DNA from: UBA1351 sp963677625
GTDB lineage: Bacteria > Bacillota > Clostridia > Lachnospirales > Vallitaleaceae
Length of the DNA: 64,000 nucleotides
Reading direction: 5' to 3'
Assembly: GCA_963677625.2 (NCBI GenBank)
Contig: CAXXSW010000007.1
Coordinates: 62,001-126,000, forward strand
Part shown: in pieces, positions 25,773 to 33,900 of the stretch
How the letters are laid out: the number at the start of each line of letters is the position of its first letter
Position numbering within the stretch: the stretch's first letter is position 1
Notes under the pieces: generated by a model
The model's database searches: none
The model's input: the letters and a program-made list of their open reading frames with translations, nothing else
Told to the model about the DNA's origin: nothing
Program-made: the position numbers and the translations under genes

Positions 25773-27035
25773 CTATCGCTCTTTTATATTTTCTTTCTCA
25801 TATTTTTTTTCAACACTTAAACTGACTCTCTCATGTAAATCCTTAAGCTCATCAAAATGCTCCTTCAAGACCATATAAATTTCCGCACTTAACTTCTCTG
25901 GGACTAAGGAATGAAGAACCTCATGAATCTTAGCATCACTCATCCTTGGTCGATAGGGTCGAGATTCAAGTAAAGCTGACAAAACATCAGCAAAAATCAA
26001 TATATCTAATGGTTCATCAAAATTTTCTTCTGACAATTGCAGGGGATAGCCTGAATAATCCCGTCTTTCATGATGGGCAGAAGCCCAAGCTGCAACTTCT
26101 TCCAGTCCCTCTATATCCTTTAATATGAGTGATGTGAACATAGCATGCTCTTTAATTCTTCTATATTCTTCACTTGTCAACTCACTTGTTTTATCCAATA
26201 ATTCAGTCGGGGTTGCGATTTTACCGATATCATGGAGATAACCGGCCAAACGTAGTTTAAAACAAGTCTCTTTGTCAAGACCTGCAAATCTACCTAATTG
26301 GTAGGCAATTGCACTGACACATTGGCTATGACTATTAGTCCAAGGACTTTTCATATCAACCAACTTAGCAAATATGAGGGCCAGATTCTCTGCCTCAACC
26401 AAATCCATCTCGTAAAAACCACCTTGCATACTAGCGTACAACAACTCATGATAGGATTGACTCTTCAAGTTTTCCCAGAAACTTTTTTCACGAATAACCT
26501 CCAGAAAAACATCCTTCAAATTCGGATGAAACACACTACCAAATCGCTCAATAATCTTATCAATAATCAATTCACTATTTAAATCTTCGGATTTCCCTTC
26601 ACTTAAGATTTCAATACGATCAGCTAAGTGCAATATGTAGCATTCATAGGGAACTTCCTCTTCAGCAACCTTATGGGTAAGGACATCTTTATAGTTAATA
26701 TGATGGTGATATATGATTCTGCTAACCTCATTAAATGGTTCAAAGCCTTCCAGCATATAAGCACCAAGTTTTTCATGATGAGATGGGTCCTCAACGTCCA
26801 CATGTAAAAGCTGGTCCCTCTCTTTAATATTCAAAGCACCAACATCATGTAGAGAAGCTGCTAAAACCAAATGAGAAAGATTCAGATTCACAGATTTATC
26901 TTTTATACGATTTCCTAGCTGATAGGCAATAATTGCAGTCCGCCTATGATGATTTTTCAGCAGATAATTATATAAATCTATAGATTTAATTACAGATATT
27001 AAAGCTTTTTTGACAGATACATTCTGAAAATTCAA
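25773..27035 (-). CDS. Tandem HD / HD-GYP phosphohydrolase
   Basis: 420 aa from a TTG start with GGAGGT 6 nt upstream. The first HD domain (about 15-200) has HHRRTAIIAYQLG, LHDVGAL and HHEKLGAYML. The second (about 215-410) has WTNSHSQCVSAIAYQLGR, YLHDIGKIATP, IKEHAMFT, and SAHHERRDYSGYP, which is the HD-GYP signature. HD-GYP proteins hydrolyse c-di-GMP or related cyclic dinucleotides with bound metal. No membrane segment, so cytoplasmic. The 5' leader carries a 15-nt tandem repeat (27066-27103). Whether the first domain is catalytic is uncertain. Confidence 0.88.
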   Translation of the reverse strand: MNFQNVSVKKALISVIKSIDLYNYLLKNHHRRTAIIAYQLGNRIKDKSVNLNLSHLVLAASLHDVGALNIKERDQLLHVDVEDPSHHEKLGAYMLEGFEPFNEVSRIIYHHHINYKDVLTHKVAEEEVPYECYILHLADRIEILSEGKSEDLNSELIIDKIIERFGSVFHPNLKDVFLEVIREKSFWENLKSQSYHELLYASMQGGFYEMDLVEAENLALIFAKLVDMKSPWTNSHSQCVSAIAYQLGRFAGLDKETCFKLRLAGYLHDIGKIATPTELLDKTSELTSEEYRRIKEHAMFTSLILKDIEGLEEVAAWASAHHERRDYSGYPLQLSEENFDEPLDILIFADVLSALLESRPYRPRMSDAKIHEVLHSLVPEKLSAEIYMVLKEHFDELKDLHERVSLSVEKKYEKENIKER

Positions 27036-27065
27036 GGTCTTACCTCCATGCTAGCTATCTTCATC

Positions 27066-27103
27066 AAACAATATGGCCCAAAACAATATGGCCCAAAACA
27101 ATA
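27066..27103. repeat. 15-nt tandem repeat in the HD-GYP leader
   Basis: Two perfect copies of AAACAATATGGCCCA (27066-27080, 27081-27095) and a partial third. They lie between the predicted promoter at 27116-27143 and the TTG start at 27035, so they are transcribed as 5' UTR. Confidence 0.85.
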
Positions 27104-27115
27104 GTTCATATTCTG

Positions 27116-27143
27116 ATTATATCATAAGGTTATTGTTTGTTAA
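27116..27143 (-). promoter_or_regulatory. Predicted promoter of the HD-GYP gene
   Basis: Minus strand TTAACA (27143-27138), a 16-bp spacer and TATAAT (27121-27116). Transcription would start near 27109, just before the tandem repeat. Confidence 0.6.
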
Positions 27144-27216
27144 GTAGTAACATTAAATATTCCTATATAAAAAGAATGACATGGCCGCCAGACCATGCCC
27201 TCTCATACCCTTTATA

Positions 27217-27513
27217 TTAGCTGCAATTTTCCATCCATTTTAGCATCATGACAGCACCGAATATGTATGTTTCAAGACTTACATTCTGAAAATCAGCATG
27301 GATCAAAACCTTCTGAAAATCTTGATGCTCCATGTCTATCGTAACCTGCCTCATCAAGTTGTACTCATCTAGTACTTTTGGATTGGAATAACAGTTTGGG
27401 TCCCTTCTCACGGTTCGCACCGCTTCAATTATTGTCTCTCCTAAGCTTAGGCCTTTTTCTTTTGCCACAGCTACCATCTCATCATAATCCCGACATCTAA
27501 ATGCCAACAGCAT
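27217..27513 (-). CDS. 98-aa protein with two ribbon-helix-helix-like halves
   Basis: No family is recognised with certainty. Both halves follow a short beta-strand, helix, helix pattern: LLAFRCRDYDEM...GLSLGETIIEAV and RQVTIDMEHQDF...VSLETYIFGAV, reminiscent of a tandem RHH fold, which would suggest DNA binding. AAAGGAG lies 6 nt before the ATG. It follows a 40-aa signal-peptide-bearing ORF by 33 nt and is probably co-transcribed with it, divergent from an XRE regulator. A role in the same regulatory circuit is inference. Confidence 0.65.
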   Translation of the reverse strand: MLLAFRCRDYDEMVAVAKEKGLSLGETIIEAVRTVRRDPNCYSNPKVLDEYNLMRQVTIDMEHQDFQKVLIHADFQNVSLETYIFGAVMMLKWMENCS

Positions 27514-27546
27514 GATTTCTCCTTTACAAAAGTCATCTTAGGCCTT

Positions 27547-27669
27547 CTAACCAGTTGTTATCGTGAAGTCTTCTCCGTCAGTCAAAAGATTTTGCTCACT
27601 AATTTCATTACTACCAATTGCACTAATCATTAACAAAACTGCGACTACAGTAACTAAAATCTTCTTCAT
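27547..27669 (-). CDS. 40-aa secreted peptide, candidate signalling pro-peptide
   Basis: A small ORF with an excellent ribosome site, AGGAGGTTCT directly before ATG 27669. Residues 1-19 form a classic signal sequence: Lys-Lys, a hydrophobic core of Val/Leu/Ile, then SAIG as a cleavage region. The remaining 21 residues are polar and acidic and end DGEDFTITTG. Size, export signal and divergent position 90 bp from an XRE/helical-repeat regulator match pro-pheromones of RRNPP systems (PapR, Phr, NprX, AimP types). Function is inferred from layout; no homologue is recognised. Confidence 0.65.
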   Translation of the reverse strand: MKKILVTVVAVLLMISAIGSNEISEQNLLTDGEDFTITTG

Positions 27670-27698
27670 AGAACCTCCTGTTCAACTGTAATTGATGG

Positions 27699-27704
27699 TA
27701 TAAT
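27699..27704 (+). promoter_or_regulatory. Extended -10 element for the XRE regulator in a 90-bp divergent region
   Basis: TGGTATAAT with TATAAT at 27699-27704 and no good -35. On the other strand, TATTAT-type elements could serve the peptide gene, so the two promoters probably overlap and could be co-controlled. Confidence 0.4.
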
Positions 27705-27759
27705 AAAAGCATAATAGGATTTAAACCTAAAAAAACACCACATTACATAGGGGTTCATC

Positions 27760-28758
27760 ATGTCATTTGATTATGTTAAATTTGGAAATATTATAAGGAA
27801 CCATCGGAAAAAAATGAATTATTCTCAAAAGACTGTTTATTGTCTAACTGGTATTTCAATAGAAACCCAGAGGCTTTTAGAAAATGGCCATAGAGAACCT
27901 CGCTTGGTTACACTAGAGCGTCTTTCCGAACTTTACAAGGCAGATTTGGTTTATGAGCTTATTCACTCTAGGACCAATACTGACTTTTTTTCAGAAGAAT
28001 TTTTAGATGATATGCAGAACCTGATTAACACTTTTGATTATGACGGCTTCCTAGCCAAAATCGAAAGTTTAATTGATGACATCAAAAAAGAGTATCTACA
28101 AGACACCCAAAAATCCACAAACAATATGAAATTCCTTGAATTCCTTGAATCCTTTAGATATCAAAAATTCTTTACTATTAAATACTCTTTACATAATGTA
28201 GCTTTTTTAGAGCAGCTCCTCTACTACTTTTCAAGAAATAAGGCTGAGCTCCTTGGTGATAAGAAACTCTATTATATAGAAATCCAAATCGCTATGATAT
28301 TAGCTGTTATCTACCGCCAAGACCATGAATTTCAAAAATCTGAGGACCTACTTCTAACCATCATTAACCGTCTAAAATTCATCAACAACCGCAGCAATCG
28401 ACAAAACGACTATTTTGTTGTCGCTCATATTAACCTATCCTATGTCTATAATAGAAGAAACGAATATATGAAAGTTTTGGAAACCGTGGATAGCCTCATG
28501 TCCATGAATGATATTCGAATAAAAAGAACCCATCTCCTTGACCTTCTCAATCGAAAGGCTGTTGCTCTTTTAAGACTAGGTAACGAGAATTACAAAGATG
28601 TCTTCACCACAATATTTCTTCTTTGCAACGAAGCAGAAGCTAAAATGCAATACAAGATACTGGTTCAGGTTTTTAATATCCATGCTGAAGAGTTTGTAGA
28701 TATGAATTATGTTAAAGGTAATCCTCACCTAGACCATCAAACAACATCAAGCACATAA
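27760..28758 (+). CDS. XRE regulator with helical-repeat C-terminus (RRNPP-like)
   Basis: 332 aa. N-terminal helix-turn-helix of the XRE class (about 7-62: FGNIIRNHRKKMNYSQKTVY through LERLSELY). The rest (about 75-310) is almost all predicted helix with pairs of amphipathic helices and TPR-like spacing (for example YIEIQIAMILAVIYRQDHEFQKSEDLL and HINLSYVYNRRNEYMKVLETV). This is the architecture of PlcR/NprR/Rgg-type receptors for small peptides. It is divergent from the 40-aa peptide gene. Slightly longer than PlcR and shorter than NprR. Peptide binding is inferred. Confidence 0.8.
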   Translation: MSFDYVKFGNIIRNHRKKMNYSQKTVYCLTGISIETQRLLENGHREPRLVTLERLSELYKADLVYELIHSRTNTDFFSEEFLDDMQNLINTFDYDGFLAKIESLIDDIKKEYLQDTQKSTNNMKFLEFLESFRYQKFFTIKYSLHNVAFLEQLLYYFSRNKAELLGDKKLYYIEIQIAMILAVIYRQDHEFQKSEDLLLTIINRLKFINNRSNRQNDYFVVAHINLSYVYNRRNEYMKVLETVDSLMSMNDIRIKRTHLLDLLNRKAVALLRLGNENYKDVFTTIFLLCNEAEAKMQYKILVQVFNIHAEEFVDMNYVKGNPHLDHQTTSST

Positions 28759-28806
28759 AAAAGATTCCTGCTGTTTAGTAAATTTATGACTTTCCAAAAG
28801 TTTTAC

Positions 28807-28835
28807 TTGTTTTATTTTTTAAAGCATGATATACT
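28807..28835 (+). promoter_or_regulatory. Promoter of the cold-shock gene with long leader
   Basis: TTGTTT (28807-28812), a 17-bp spacer ending TGA and TATACT (28830-28835). It leaves a 5' UTR of about 110 nt, usual for csp mRNAs whose leaders fold differently in the cold. Confidence 0.7.
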
Positions 28836-28955
28836 AAATGAGCTTAAAAGTTATAAATTGAATAGAAGTTTTTTGATAGACCTTTATGGATTTTCATCAC
28901 GAAATTTTTAAACATTTGAACAATTAGGTAAAATAAAATTTCGGAGGAAAAAGAA

Positions 28956-29156
28956 ATGACTAAAGGTACAGTAAAATGGTTTAACGGCGACAAAGGATTT
29001 GGTTTTATTACAGCAGAAGACGGAACTGACGTATTCGCTCACTACTCACAAATCCAAAAAGACGGTTTCAAATCTTTAGAAGAAGGCGAAAGCGTTACTT
29101 TCACAGTTGTTCAAGGTCAAAAAGGCCCACAAGCTGAGAATATTGTTGCTGAATAA
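28956..29156 (+). CDS. csp: Cold-shock protein (CspA family)
   Basis: 66 aa, exactly the family size. A single S1-like OB domain with RNP1 KGFGFI and RNP2 DVFAHY, plus GTVKWFNGDKG at the N-terminus. Binds single-stranded RNA/DNA and melts mRNA structures. CGGAGG lies before the ATG; it is a monocistronic unit with its own promoter and a strong UUCG-loop terminator. Confidence 0.97.
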   Translation: MTKGTVKWFNGDKGFGFITAEDGTDVFAHYSQIQKDGFKSLEEGESVTFTVVQGQKGPQAENIVAE

Positions 29157-29170
29157 TTCAGACAATGATA

Positions 29171-29205
29171 AAGGTTTACAATCTTCGGATTGTAAACCTT
29201 TTTTT
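29171..29205 (+). terminator. Strong terminator of the cold-shock gene
   Basis: Perfect 13-bp stem AAGGTTTACAATC / GATTGTAAACCTT capped by the very stable TTCG tetraloop and followed by seven T residues in total. Confidence 0.95.
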
Positions 29206-29238
29206 AATGTCAAAATCTTTTGTTTTTAGATGAACAAA

Positions 29239-29269
29239 ACGACTTTGTCGCGTTCGCTTAGCAATAGAT
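29239..29269. repeat. Short hairpin-plus-tail element, copy 1
   Basis: CGAC-TTT-GTCG hairpin followed by CGTTCGCTTAGCAATAGA. A second copy with a different but still self-complementary stem is at 51144-51170. Each lies just before a terminator hairpin. Confidence 0.4.
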
Positions 29270-29270
29270 A

Positions 29271-29309
29271 AAAAAAGCCAATTTAGCCTTATAGCTAAAT
29301 CAGCTTTTA
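29271..29309 (-). terminator. Terminator after the OYE-family gene
   Basis: Minus strand AAAAGCTGATTTAGC / GCTAAATTGGCTTTT stem with a six-nt loop and a seven-T run, 43 nt past the stop at 29352. Confidence 0.85.
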
Positions 29310-29351
29310 TATCATTCATAACAAATAATTCTTAAAATTGATATACTTCAA

Positions 29352-30365
29352 CTAGAAACCACGTTGATACTGAGGAGGTATAGCCTCATTAAGACCTGCT
29401 TCCGCATACGCTTGTAATGGAAAATACGGATTACGAAGTAAGAGCCTGCCAAGGGCTACTAAGTCAGCTCTTTCATTTTGAAGAACTTCCTCAACCATGT
29501 CCAAACTGTTAATCAAACCAACTGCTATGGTATCCACACCACAAGCTTTCTTGATTTTTTCAGCAAACTGGACTTGATAGCCAGGATAAACATTCATCCT
29601 AACTGGCAAAGTACCACCTGATGAAACATGAATAATATCAAGGCCTTCCTTAACTTCATTTATGATATGAACCATTTCATCACCATCAATACCTTCTGGT
29701 GCATAGTCTGAAGCAGATACCCTAAGAGCTAAGGCTACTTGATCAGGAATGGCATCCTTAATCTCTTTTATAATTCTTTTCAATAGACGACATCGGTTTT
29801 CCAAGCTTCCACCATATTCATCTTTTCGTAAGTTGGTTACCGGCGACAGGAACTCATGGTTTAGATAACCGTGGGCACCATGTATCTCAATCATTTCATA
29901 ACCGGCCTCTACTGCCCGTCTTGCTCCATCTACAAAGGCTTTAACAACTTCATCAATACCCTCTCGAGTGAGTTCTATAGGTGTTCTGTATTTTTCACTA
30001 AAAGGAATAGGACTTGGCGCTACAGGCATAGTATCCACAGCCTCACTTTTACGACCAGCGTGTGCAATCTGAATCCCTGGACAAGCCCCATTTTTCTTAA
30101 TTCTCCTAGCTATTTCAGTATGACCAGGAAGATGCTCATCACTCCAAATACCAAGATCATGGTCAGAAATACGACCATTGGGCGTAACTCCTGTTGCTTC
30201 TACAATAATGAGACCTGCTCCTCCGACAGCCCTAGTTTCATAATGAGTATAATGAAATTCTGTTGCCATTCCATCTAAGGTTCCAGAATACATACACATT
30301 GGTGGCATAACCAATCGGTTCTTTAGTTCTATATTTCCAAGTTTATACGGGCTAAATGTTTTCAT
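29352..30365 (-). CDS. namA: Old-yellow-enzyme family NADPH dehydrogenase (YqjM/NamA-like)
   Basis: 337 aa, the length of Bacillus YqjM. FMN-dependent TIM barrel with PPMCMYS (the regulatory Cys of the YqjM class), IQIAHAGRKSE (substrate His region), GYEMIEIHGAHGYLNHEFLSPVTN (phosphate/substrate loop), ALRVSASD and VALGRLLLRNPY. Catalyses NAD(P)H-dependent reduction of activated C=C bonds of enones and nitro compounds. Cytoplasmic and monocistronic, with its own terminator. Confidence 0.92.
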   Translation of the reverse strand: MKTFSPYKLGNIELKNRLVMPPMCMYSGTLDGMATEFHYTHYETRAVGGAGLIIVEATGVTPNGRISDHDLGIWSDEHLPGHTEIARRIKKNGACPGIQIAHAGRKSEAVDTMPVAPSPIPFSEKYRTPIELTREGIDEVVKAFVDGARRAVEAGYEMIEIHGAHGYLNHEFLSPVTNLRKDEYGGSLENRCRLLKRIIKEIKDAIPDQVALALRVSASDYAPEGIDGDEMVHIINEVKEGLDIIHVSSGGTLPVRMNVYPGYQVQFAEKIKKACGVDTIAVGLINSLDMVEEVLQNERADLVALGRLLLRNPYFPLQAYAEAGLNEAIPPQYQRGF

Positions 30366-30429
30366 TATCTACCTCTCTATTCATTCCGTAAGTCAAATTC
30401 ATATGTTTCACATTATGTCTCTCTATTGA

Positions 30430-31383
30430 TTACAGTAAGGCCTGCTGGCACAAATCTTTGTCCTTGCGAAAAGATATATTTCCTTTTCTTACTGTGATAT
30501 TTTCTCGACCAATCCGGCCTATAAGTATATCAGATTTTGGATCATGTTCTCCATTATTTTGTTTAGCAAGCCTATCGCTGATGTTAGCATAACAATAGGT
30601 GCAAGCATGGAGACAGGTATCGTACTGGCCAATATCAATGGATTCCATACAGCCACATAACGCACGATTACCATCCTTCCTATTCTCATTAATAAGTTTA
30701 CTTCCAATAAGCTCTGCTATATAACTACCATCTATACAGGCCCCATGTTTGATACCCAGGTCAGCCAAGTCATATTTTTCAGCACAGGTTTCAAGATATA
30801 GCCCATACTGACTTGCAATCTTAACTAACCTAACAGAAAGATCTCTTACCTGATTTTCCTCAGGTTCAAGTATGTCAGCTTCTATAAGTTTCTTATGATT
30901 TTTTCGATAATGATCCACAAAGGAAATAACCACTTTTTTCGTGTGCATACCAACTTGTTTACACAGTTTTTCAAAGGCTTTTTCATGATAGTCTATCGTA
31001 TATTTTGGTGTAAATAGAATAGGATCATATCGTAAAATAACCTTTTCTTTTCCTATCTTCTCGCTCAATCTAATAAAGTTTTTGACACTCTCTTTTTTGT
31101 CTTTAAGTCCCGGCTCAATGTCTGTTTGATAGGGTGTAATGGTAAAGTGAAAATAATATTCATACCCCAGCTCATGAATCTCATCCAAATCCTTCATCAT
31201 AGGCCCAGAATTTTTAGTCCAAAAAACGATGCAATCCACTACTTCTCTAGACAAATATATCTTGGATATTTGATTGTGGTTATAAGGATTTCTAACGCAT
31301 ACATAACCATCACGCAAACGATTCATAAACCATTCACTATAAAAAGCCGGTATATCCGTTCTCCTGCTACATGAAACAATCAT
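30430..31383 (-). CDS. DUF1848 family protein with C-terminal cysteine cluster
   Basis: 317 aa. The N-terminus MIVSCSRRTDIPAFYSEWF, with CVRNPYN and VFWTKN, is diagnostic for DUF1848. A Cys-rich segment near residues 240-270 (CGCMES, DTCLHACTYCYAN) resembles the CxxxCxYC pattern of radical-SAM or FeS proteins and would hold a metal cluster. The reaction is unknown. AAGAGGTGG directly precedes the ATG. No clear operon partner. Confidence 0.85.
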   Translation of the reverse strand: MIVSCSRRTDIPAFYSEWFMNRLRDGYVCVRNPYNHNQISKIYLSREVVDCIVFWTKNSGPMMKDLDEIHELGYEYYFHFTITPYQTDIEPGLKDKKESVKNFIRLSEKIGKEKVILRYDPILFTPKYTIDYHEKAFEKLCKQVGMHTKKVVISFVDHYRKNHKKLIEADILEPEENQVRDLSVRLVKIASQYGLYLETCAEKYDLADLGIKHGACIDGSYIAELIGSKLINENRKDGNRALCGCMESIDIGQYDTCLHACTYCYANISDRLAKQNNGEHDPKSDILIGRIGRENITVRKGNISFRKDKDLCQQALL

Positions 31384-31436
31384 CTTCCACCTCTTACAAT
31401 TTTACTTCATTCTAAATATGAAAACAAAGGATGTCA

Positions 31437-32234
31437 CTATATCATCCGAATCCTACTTATGTCCTCACGTATGGCAACAAGTGGCGGGAACTCTTTAGAC
31501 AATACATATGGGCTTTCCAAAACAATATAACCCTTAAACTTTATATCATGAAAATACTTCATGGATCCATAAAAATTCACATCGCCATCACCTAGTAGCT
31601 GAAAAGCTTTTTCCCTGCTAGCAAGCTTATATTCTGAATCTTTAGCATGAACTTCACAAACATAATCTTTAAGACTTCCTGCAATCCTTACACCGTCCTG
31701 ATTCATCATTCGCCAAGGATTCTGGGTATCAAAAAGAAGTTTATAGTACTTGGAATCCACTTCACTAATAACCTTCAGATTCTGATTAATGGTCATTACA
31801 TTTTCTGAACCAATTATAATGTTTTTTTCTTCACCAAGTTTCACACAGGACTTAAAAAATTCTATGGCATTATCCACATCATCATCATTATGAATCAGGC
31901 TCTTATGGAAGCAAGGAATCTGAAGTTTTCTAATACCCATTTCAGATGCAATTTCAATTGCTTCATGGCTAATCTCCAACAACTCACCATGGTTCTCTTT
32001 ATGGATGAGACCCTTGTTGATAAAGGCATTAATAGCTAGTGTCGGTATATATACTCCACTATCCTTAGATGCCTCCATTATTTGCTGACGGACCTCTTTC
32101 TTTTTCAAAGAATCTTGACCCTCACGCTTAAATTCTATAACCAAACCATCAATGCCAAGACCAGCTGCTTGATGAAAAGGTTTATTGTCTGGCTCAGGTA
32201 ATACCCATTGACATATTGCAATTGGATTCTTCAT
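31437..32234 (-). CDS. Sugar phosphate isomerase/epimerase-like TIM barrel
   Basis: 265 aa from the ATG at 32234, with GAGGAGATACGAG upstream. The longer frame (to 32330) runs into the tRNA gene and is rejected. AP-endonuclease-2/xylose-isomerase-type barrel: IIGSENVMTINQN, KLLFDTQNPWRM, EVHAKDSEYKL, GDGDVNFYGSM and YIVLESPY supply the usual metal ligands (Glu, Asp, His, Glu). Specific substrate unknown; such proteins often act on inositol or unusual sugars. Confidence 0.85.
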   Translation of the reverse strand: MKNPIAICQWVLPEPDNKPFHQAAGLGIDGLVIEFKREGQDSLKKKEVRQQIMEASKDSGVYIPTLAINAFINKGLIHKENHGELLEISHEAIEIASEMGIRKLQIPCFHKSLIHNDDDVDNAIEFFKSCVKLGEEKNIIIGSENVMTINQNLKVISEVDSKYYKLLFDTQNPWRMMNQDGVRIAGSLKDYVCEVHAKDSEYKLASREKAFQLLGDGDVNFYGSMKYFHDIKFKGYIVLESPYVLSKEFPPLVAIREDISRIRMI

Positions 32235-32294
32235 CTCGTATCTCCTCGTCACAGTCGTCATTTCATAGACACAGTCTTTCTCATGGTATGCAAA

Positions 32295-32367
32295 AGCTCC
32301 TAAGCGGATTCGAACCGCTGGCCTCTTCATTACGAGTGAAGCGCTCTGCCAGCTGAGCTATAGGAGC
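32295..32367 (-). tRNA. trnT: tRNA-Thr (anticodon CGT)
   Basis: Full cloverleaf on the minus strand: acceptor GCTCCTA/TAGGAGC, D arm GCTC AGCTGGCA GAGC, anticodon stem CTTCA/TGAAG with loop CTCGTAA giving CGT (reads ACG), T arm AGCGG TTCGAAT CCGCT. No CCA is encoded. Confidence 0.97.
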
Positions 32368-32484
32368 ATATTTACATTATAACTCAAGTCACCTTTTCTT
32401 CAAAGTTCTTTTATATATTATTTGAAGTTTATAGTTCTTTCTCCACTAGTAAAACAACTAATTACTGGTAGACATAATTATCTT

Positions 32485-33783
32485 TCAAAAACTAATCTGA
32501 TTCTTACCCTTTCTCTTTGCTAAGTACATCTGCTTATCCACCAAGTCAATCAACATGTCCCATTCTTCGCCTGAATATTCCTTTACGCCTACGCTGGCTG
32601 TTATCTTCTCATCACCGCTATACCTATACTCACGGATGCTATCATTCACTCTTTCTGCAATACCCTTAGCTAAGTCTACATTCGTATCTAAAAGTAACAT
32701 TAAGAATTCATCGCCACCCACTCGTCCAACATAATCACCGTGGCGACAATGTTCCTTAAGTATACCTGCAAATTCTTTAATTACCTGATCACCAACCTTA
32801 TGACCTAATCGGTCATTAACACCTTTAAAATCATCAATATCAATAAAGAGCAAGGAAAACGTTCCACCCTTTTCCTTACATCGTATAATCTCTCTTTCAA
32901 CACGATCCATCATATATCCATGGTTATATATACCAGTTAATGGGTCCTCATTCACTTCCTCATGTAAAACCTCATTTTCAATGCCCAACCGATCCTTCAT
33001 CTCTGTCAACTCCTTAAAGATTGTATCATAAGGCTCTCTAATAACTTTCACAATTACAGCATGGTAAATATAGTAGAAGGAGAGAATCTTAAACATATGT
33101 CCTAGCATATTTAACACACCATAATTGTCATTATAGAAGGTAAAACATAGCTCAGAAAAAATAGTCAAGATAAGGGATGCCTCTAAGGTTGTAAAAATAT
33201 CCTTACCAAATAAATCTTTGTATCGATAAACAAGATATGACGTAAATCCAAGAACGACAATAATCACATATTCACTTATAAGCTTGAAACTAGTCTGCCC
33301 ATAACCTTCCACAAAGCACTCTGGAAATATATCCGTCGGAAATATGCTAATGAGAAAGGCAGCTGTAACCAAAGACATCACTGTTAGCAGAAAACGATAT
33401 GAGAAAATTTTTTTCCACCTTACAGAAAGAACAGCCAAAAGAAGCATACTACTTTCAAAAAAACGGCCGGCTATCCATAACTGATTAGCATAATAATTAT
33501 AGTCAGTAAAAATATGCATACCTTTAAAACCAAGCGTATGCAGAAAATCAAAAATGCCAACAAATAAGTAAGACATACCAATAATCAACAGGTAGTTATT
33601 ATTGATATACTTACGACCATTATAAATAATAATAAAAATAGTTATTGCTATGGTAATTGAAAAAAATTCACTTGTTGCATGAAAAAACAAGTAATTGACA
33701 CGACTGACCCAGTAAATGATACCCAGACCCAGCAAGCCCACAATTATCTTTAAGATCTTGTTAACTAGGTTAATATTTTTCAA
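32485..33783 (-). CDS. Membrane diguanylate cyclase (MASE-type sensor + GGDEF)
   Basis: 432 aa from a TTG start at 33783 behind GGAGGTGTCTTCA. Seven or eight hydrophobic segments (about 10-245) form an integral membrane sensor resembling MASE3. The GGDEF domain (about 265-432) has intact GGDEF in VGRVGGDEFLML and an I-site RHGD five residues before it, so it should be active and feedback-inhibited. Signal unknown. Monocistronic. Confidence 0.9.
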   Translation of the reverse strand: MKNINLVNKILKIIVGLLGLGIIYWVSRVNYLFFHATSEFFSITIAITIFIIIYNGRKYINNNYLLIIGMSYLFVGIFDFLHTLGFKGMHIFTDYNYYANQLWIAGRFFESSMLLLAVLSVRWKKIFSYRFLLTVMSLVTAAFLISIFPTDIFPECFVEGYGQTSFKLISEYVIIVVLGFTSYLVYRYKDLFGKDIFTTLEASLILTIFSELCFTFYNDNYGVLNMLGHMFKILSFYYIYHAVIVKVIREPYDTIFKELTEMKDRLGIENEVLHEEVNEDPLTGIYNHGYMMDRVEREIIRCKEKGGTFSLLFIDIDDFKGVNDRLGHKVGDQVIKEFAGILKEHCRHGDYVGRVGGDEFLMLLLDTNVDLAKGIAERVNDSIREYRYSGDEKITASVGVKEYSGEEWDMLIDLVDKQMYLAKRKGKNQISF

Positions 33784-33900
33784 TGAAGACACCTCCAATC
33801 CAGACTACACTTTGCAATTCTACTTGCAAACTATTTACATTATACACTAGTTAAAAACTCCATCATCAAGAGCTCGCTTACTTTTACTTTGTTCACTATT

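Noticed and set aside
27170..27205. Terminator after the 98-aa gene
   Set aside because: The GGCATGG...CCATGTC hairpin is short with no T-run; not convincing.
31437..32330. Longer N-terminus for the TIM-barrel isomerase
   Set aside because: The extension overlaps tRNA-Thr; the ATG at 32234 has a good GAGGAG site.
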